The notes under the pieces: model-generated | Database searches by the model: none | What the model saw: only the letters and a program-made list of their open reading frames with translations | What the model was told of the DNA's origin: nothing | DNA from: Micrococcales bacterium 72-143 | GTDB taxonomy: Bacteria > Actinomycetota > Actinomycetes > Actinomycetales > Microbacteriaceae | Assembly: GCA_001898835.1 (NCBI GenBank) | Contig: MKVM01000005.1 | Span: forward strand, 1 to 64,000 | Length of the DNA stretch: 64,000 bases | Direction: 5' to 3' | Made by a program: the position numbers and the translations under genes | Part shown: in pieces, positions 61,248 to 64,000 of the stretch | Numbering within the stretch: position 1 is the stretch's first letter | How the letters are laid out: every line of letters starts with the position of its first letter

Positions 61248-62924
61248 TCACGCCTCGATCACGACCGGGATGATCATGGGGCGGCGGCGGTGCTGCGTGT
61301 TGACCCAGCGACCCACGGTGCGCCGCACGGCCTGGCTGTAGCCGTGCTGGTCGGTCACGCCGTTGCGTGCCGCCTCCGCGAGCGCCGCCACGATCTGCGG
61401 GCGCACGTCGTCGAACACCGACTCGTCCTCGGCGAAGCCGCGCGCCTGGATCTCGGGGCCGACGATGGCCTTCCCCGTCTGACGGTCGACCGCCACGAAG
61501 ATCGAGATGAAGCCCTCCTCGGCGAGGATCCGGCGGTCCTTGAGGTCGGCATCCGTGATCTCGCCGACCGTCGAGCCGTCGACGTACACGTAGCCGACGT
61601 CGAGCTGGCCGACCACCCGGGCGAGGCCGCCCGCGAGGTCGACGACCACCCCGTTCTCGCCCACGATCGTGTTGTCGCGCGGCACGCCCGTGTCGATCGC
61701 GAGAGCGGCGGATGCCACGAGCTGGCGCGCCTCGCCGTGCACGGGGAGGACGTTGCGCGGCTGGAGGATGTTGTAGCAGTACAGCAGCTCCCCCGCCGCC
61801 GCGTGACCGGAGACGTGCACCTTCGCGTTGCCCTTGTGCACGACGTTCGCGCCGAGCTTGGTGAGGCCGTTGATCACGCGGTAGACCGCGTTCTCGTTGC
61901 CCGGGATGAGGCTCGAGGCGAGGATCACGGTGTCGCCCGCGCCGACCTCGATGCGGTGGTCGTTGTTCGCCATGCGCGCCAGCACGGCCATCGGCTCGCC
62001 CTGCGACCCCGTGCTCATGAACACCACGCGGTCGTCGGGCAGCTCGAGCGCCGTCTTCAGGTCGACGAGCACGCCCTCCGGCACCTTCAGGTAGCCGAGC
62101 TCGGCCGCGATGCCCATGTTGCGCACCATCGAGCGTCCGACGAGCGCCACGACGCGCCCGTTGGCCGCGGCGGCGTGCAGCACCTGCTCGACGCGGTGCA
62201 CGTGGCTCGAGAAGCTCGCCACGATGACACGCCGACGGGCCTTCGCGATGACGCTCTCGATGACGGGACCGATGTCGCGCTCGAGCGGCGTGAATCCCGG
62301 CACGTCGGCGTTCGTCGAGTCGGGCAGGAAGAGATCGACCCCCTCGTCGCCGAGTCGTGCGAAGGCACGCAGGTCGGTGATCCGCTCGTCGAGCGGCAGC
62401 TGGTCCATCTTGAAGTCGCCCGTGTGCAGCACGAGGCCGGCGGCGGTGCGGATGGCGACGGCCAGCGCATCCGGGATGGAGTGGTTCACCGCGATGAACT
62501 CGAGGTCGAAGGGGCCGAGCGGCATCCGCTCCCCCTCCGTCACGACCCGGAGCGTCGGCGTGATGCGGTGCTCCTTGAGCTTCGCCTCGACGAGCGCGAG
62601 GGTGAGCCGGGAGCCGTAGAGGGGGATGTCGCCGCGCAGCTTCAGCAGGTAGGGCACCGCGCCGATGTGGTCCTCGTGACCGTGCGTGAGCACGACCCCC
62701 AGCACATCGTCGAGGCGGTCCCGGATCGGATCGAAGTCGGGCAGGATCAGGTCGACACCCGGATGGTTCTCCTCCGGGAAGAGCACGCCGGCATCGACGA
62801 TGAGCAGCTTGCCGTCGATCTCGTAGACCGTCATGTTGCGGCCGATCTCGCCGACCCCGCCGAGCGGGATCACGCGAAGGGTGCCGGGCGCGAGCTCCGG
62901 CGGGGAAACGACGTCGATGGCCAC
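61248..62924 (-). CDS. rnj: Ribonuclease J
   Basis: 558 residues, metallo-beta-lactamase fold with HGHEDHIGAVP metal motif, beta-CASP region (SFSSHVHRVEQVLHAA) and C-terminal domain. Processes and degrades RNA as an endo- and 5'-exonuclease. GTG at 62924 with AGGAGG site, 15 bases after dapA. Same order as in mycobacteria (dapA before rnj). Confidence 0.96.
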   Translation of the reverse strand: MAIDVVSPPELAPGTLRVIPLGGVGEIGRNMTVYEIDGKLLIVDAGVLFPEENHPGVDLILPDFDPIRDRLDDVLGVVLTHGHEDHIGAVPYLLKLRGDIPLYGSRLTLALVEAKLKEHRITPTLRVVTEGERMPLGPFDLEFIAVNHSIPDALAVAIRTAAGLVLHTGDFKMDQLPLDERITDLRAFARLGDEGVDLFLPDSTNADVPGFTPLERDIGPVIESVIAKARRRVIVASFSSHVHRVEQVLHAAAANGRVVALVGRSMVRNMGIAAELGYLKVPEGVLVDLKTALELPDDRVVFMSTGSQGEPMAVLARMANNDHRIEVGAGDTVILASSLIPGNENAVYRVINGLTKLGANVVHKGNAKVHVSGHAAAGELLYCYNILQPRNVLPVHGEARQLVASAALAIDTGVPRDNTIVGENGVVVDLAGGLARVVGQLDVGYVYVDGSTVGEITDADLKDRRILAEEGFISIFVAVDRQTGKAIVGPEIQARGFAEDESVFDDVRPQIVAALAEAARNGVTDQHGYSQAVRRTVGRWVNTQHRRRPMIIPVVIEA

Positions 62925-62939
62925 GTGGCCTCCTGGGGT

Positions 62940-63917
62940 CTAGCGGGTGGTGCCGGCGACCTTGGGGAGCGCGCCGCCCGCGGCGGCGTTCCGGTCGGGG
63001 CGGAAGTTGCTGAAGTCGACGCCGTCGATCTGCTTGACGAGGGCGATCTCGTCCTCGATGAGGGCGGCCTCCGACTCCTCGGGGCCGACGAGCGGCAGGC
63101 GCACGCGGGGGCTCGAGATGCGGCCGAGGCCGTGGAGGATGTACTTCGTCGCGACGGTGCCGGGCACGTGCGTCATGGTGGCGCGCACGAGCGGCTCGAG
63201 GGCACGGTGCGCCTCGGTCGCGGTTCGCAGGTCGTTGGCGTTCACGGCATCGACCATGGTGCGGTACGGGGCCGGCGCGATGTTCGCGGTGACGCCGATG
63301 AGTCCCGTGCCGCCGATGGCGAGCGTCGGCAGGGCGTTCGCGTCGTCGCCGGCGAAGTAGATCAGGTCCGTCTGGTTCAGGACGCGGCTGACCTCGCTGA
63401 GGTCGCCCTTGGCGTCCTTCACCGCCCGGATGTTGGGGTGCTTCGCGGCGCGCAGGATCGTCTCGTAGCGGATCGGCACGCCCGTGCGCCCCGGGATGTC
63501 GTAGAGGATCACCGGCAGGTCGGTGGCGTCCGCGACCATGCGGAAGTGGGTCAGGATGCCGGCCTGGGTGGGCTTGTTGTAGTACGGGGTGACGACCATG
63601 ATGCCGTCGGCGCCGGCCTTCTCGCTCTTCTTGTAGAGCTCGATGGCGTGCGCGGTCTCGTTGGACCCGCCGCCCGTGATGATCTTCGCGCGGCCGGCCG
63701 CGACATCCTTCGCGACCTCGACGAGCTTGACCTTCTCGGGGTCGGTGAGGGTGCTGGTCTCACCGGTGGTGCCGGTGACGACGATCCCGTCGGCGCCGTG
63801 GGTGACCACATGGTCCACGTGCTTCTCCACGTCGGACCAGTCCACCTCGCCGTCGGCCGTGAACGGGGTCACGAGCGCGACGAGCACCTGACCGAAGGGG
63901 TTATCTGGCGTCGACAC
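62940..63917 (-). CDS. dapA: 4-hydroxy-tetrahydrodipicolinate synthase
   Basis: 325-residue TIM barrel. Schiff-base lysine in IRAVKDAKGDLSE, tyrosine in VILYDIPGRTG, and GTTGETSTL near residue 50. First committed step to DAP/lysine, complementing dapF elsewhere in the window. GTG at 63917 with TAGCCT ending 7 bases before it. It is about 25 residues longer than usual because of short tails at both ends. Confidence 0.96.
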   Translation of the reverse strand: MSTPDNPFGQVLVALVTPFTADGEVDWSDVEKHVDHVVTHGADGIVVTGTTGETSTLTDPEKVKLVEVAKDVAAGRAKIITGGGSNETAHAIELYKKSEKAGADGIMVVTPYYNKPTQAGILTHFRMVADATDLPVILYDIPGRTGVPIRYETILRAAKHPNIRAVKDAKGDLSEVSRVLNQTDLIYFAGDDANALPTLAIGGTGLIGVTANIAPAPYRTMVDAVNANDLRTATEAHRALEPLVRATMTHVPGTVATKYILHGLGRISSPRVRLPLVGPEESEAALIEDEIALVKQIDGVDFSNFRPDRNAAAGGALPKVAGTTR

Positions 63918-63924
63918 GGTCTCC

Positions 63925-63930
63925 AGGCTA
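63925..63930 (-). promoter_or_regulatory. Leaderless -10 of dapA
   Basis: TAGCCT on the minus strand with 7 bases to the GTG. Beyond it to the end of the window no feature is seen. Confidence 0.55.
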
Positions 63931-64000
63931 GCGGTTCCACCTCGGGCTCCGGCGCGGTCGGCTCGAGGGGTCTCCTACGCGGTGGCTCCACGCCCTAGGG

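Overview
The window is a high-GC actinobacterial chromosome segment, most likely from the family Microbacteriaceae. The evidence is the codon usage, the 16S rRNA 5' end with its actinobacterial leader motif, actinobacterial SOS boxes (TCGAAC-N4-GTTCGA), many leaderless starts, and gene order shared with other Actinobacteria (recX-recA-DUF3046-clgR-cinA-pgsA-ftsK-rnj-dapA; miaB-miaA-dapF-hflX; lexA beside a LysM division inhibitor; infC-rpmI-rplT-rRNA methylase-pheST-arg-tyrS). Almost all of it is core chromosome. I see no insertion sequence, phage gene, CRISPR array or tRNA gene.

Layout. 1-700: start of an rRNA operon reading left out of the window, with its promoter. 0.7-19.4 kb: tyrS, then argH, argFDBJC and pheTS (all minus strand), interrupted by small groups of membrane or unknown genes (DUF2207, a SatD-like pair, a DUF6264-like protein, DUF2252, DUF937). 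argC-J-B-D-F form a tight chain of 4-base overlaps. argR and argG, which normally lie between argF and argH, are absent here. Just ahead of argC is a 27-codon leaderless ORF with nine arginine codons and two mutually exclusive hairpins, a candidate arginine attenuator. 19.4-29.5 kb: two import systems, a glutamate-type ABC transporter (plus strand) and a dipeptide-type ABC transporter coupled to a flavin monooxygenase (minus strand), placed between the rRNA methylase and pheS that are usually close neighbours.

29.7-36.4 kb: an rRNA methylase, rplT-rpmI-infC, then the histidine genes hisA, hisH, hisB and hisC. 36.4-41 kb: a LysM division suppressor and lexA, divergent with an SOS box each, then a LacI-family regulator, its probable operator, a nucleoside hydrolase and a nucleoside-binding lipoprotein (a purine/pyrimidine salvage unit). 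41-45 kb: an alpha/beta hydrolase and metE-metF (methionine synthesis). 45-64 kb: hflX, a methyltransferase, dapF, a reductase, miaA, miaB, recX, recA (with a perfect SOS box), DUF3046, clgR, cinA, pgsA, ftsK, a MacAB-like ABC exporter, rnj and dapA.

The themes are amino-acid synthesis (Arg, His, Met, Lys/DAP), translation (TyrRS, PheRS, IF3, L20, L35, tRNA and rRNA modification) and the DNA-damage response (LexA, RecA, RecX, LysM inhibitor). At least a dozen genes have a TANNNT -10 hexamer ending 6 or 7 bases before the start codon, so leaderless mRNAs appear to be a major mode of expression here.
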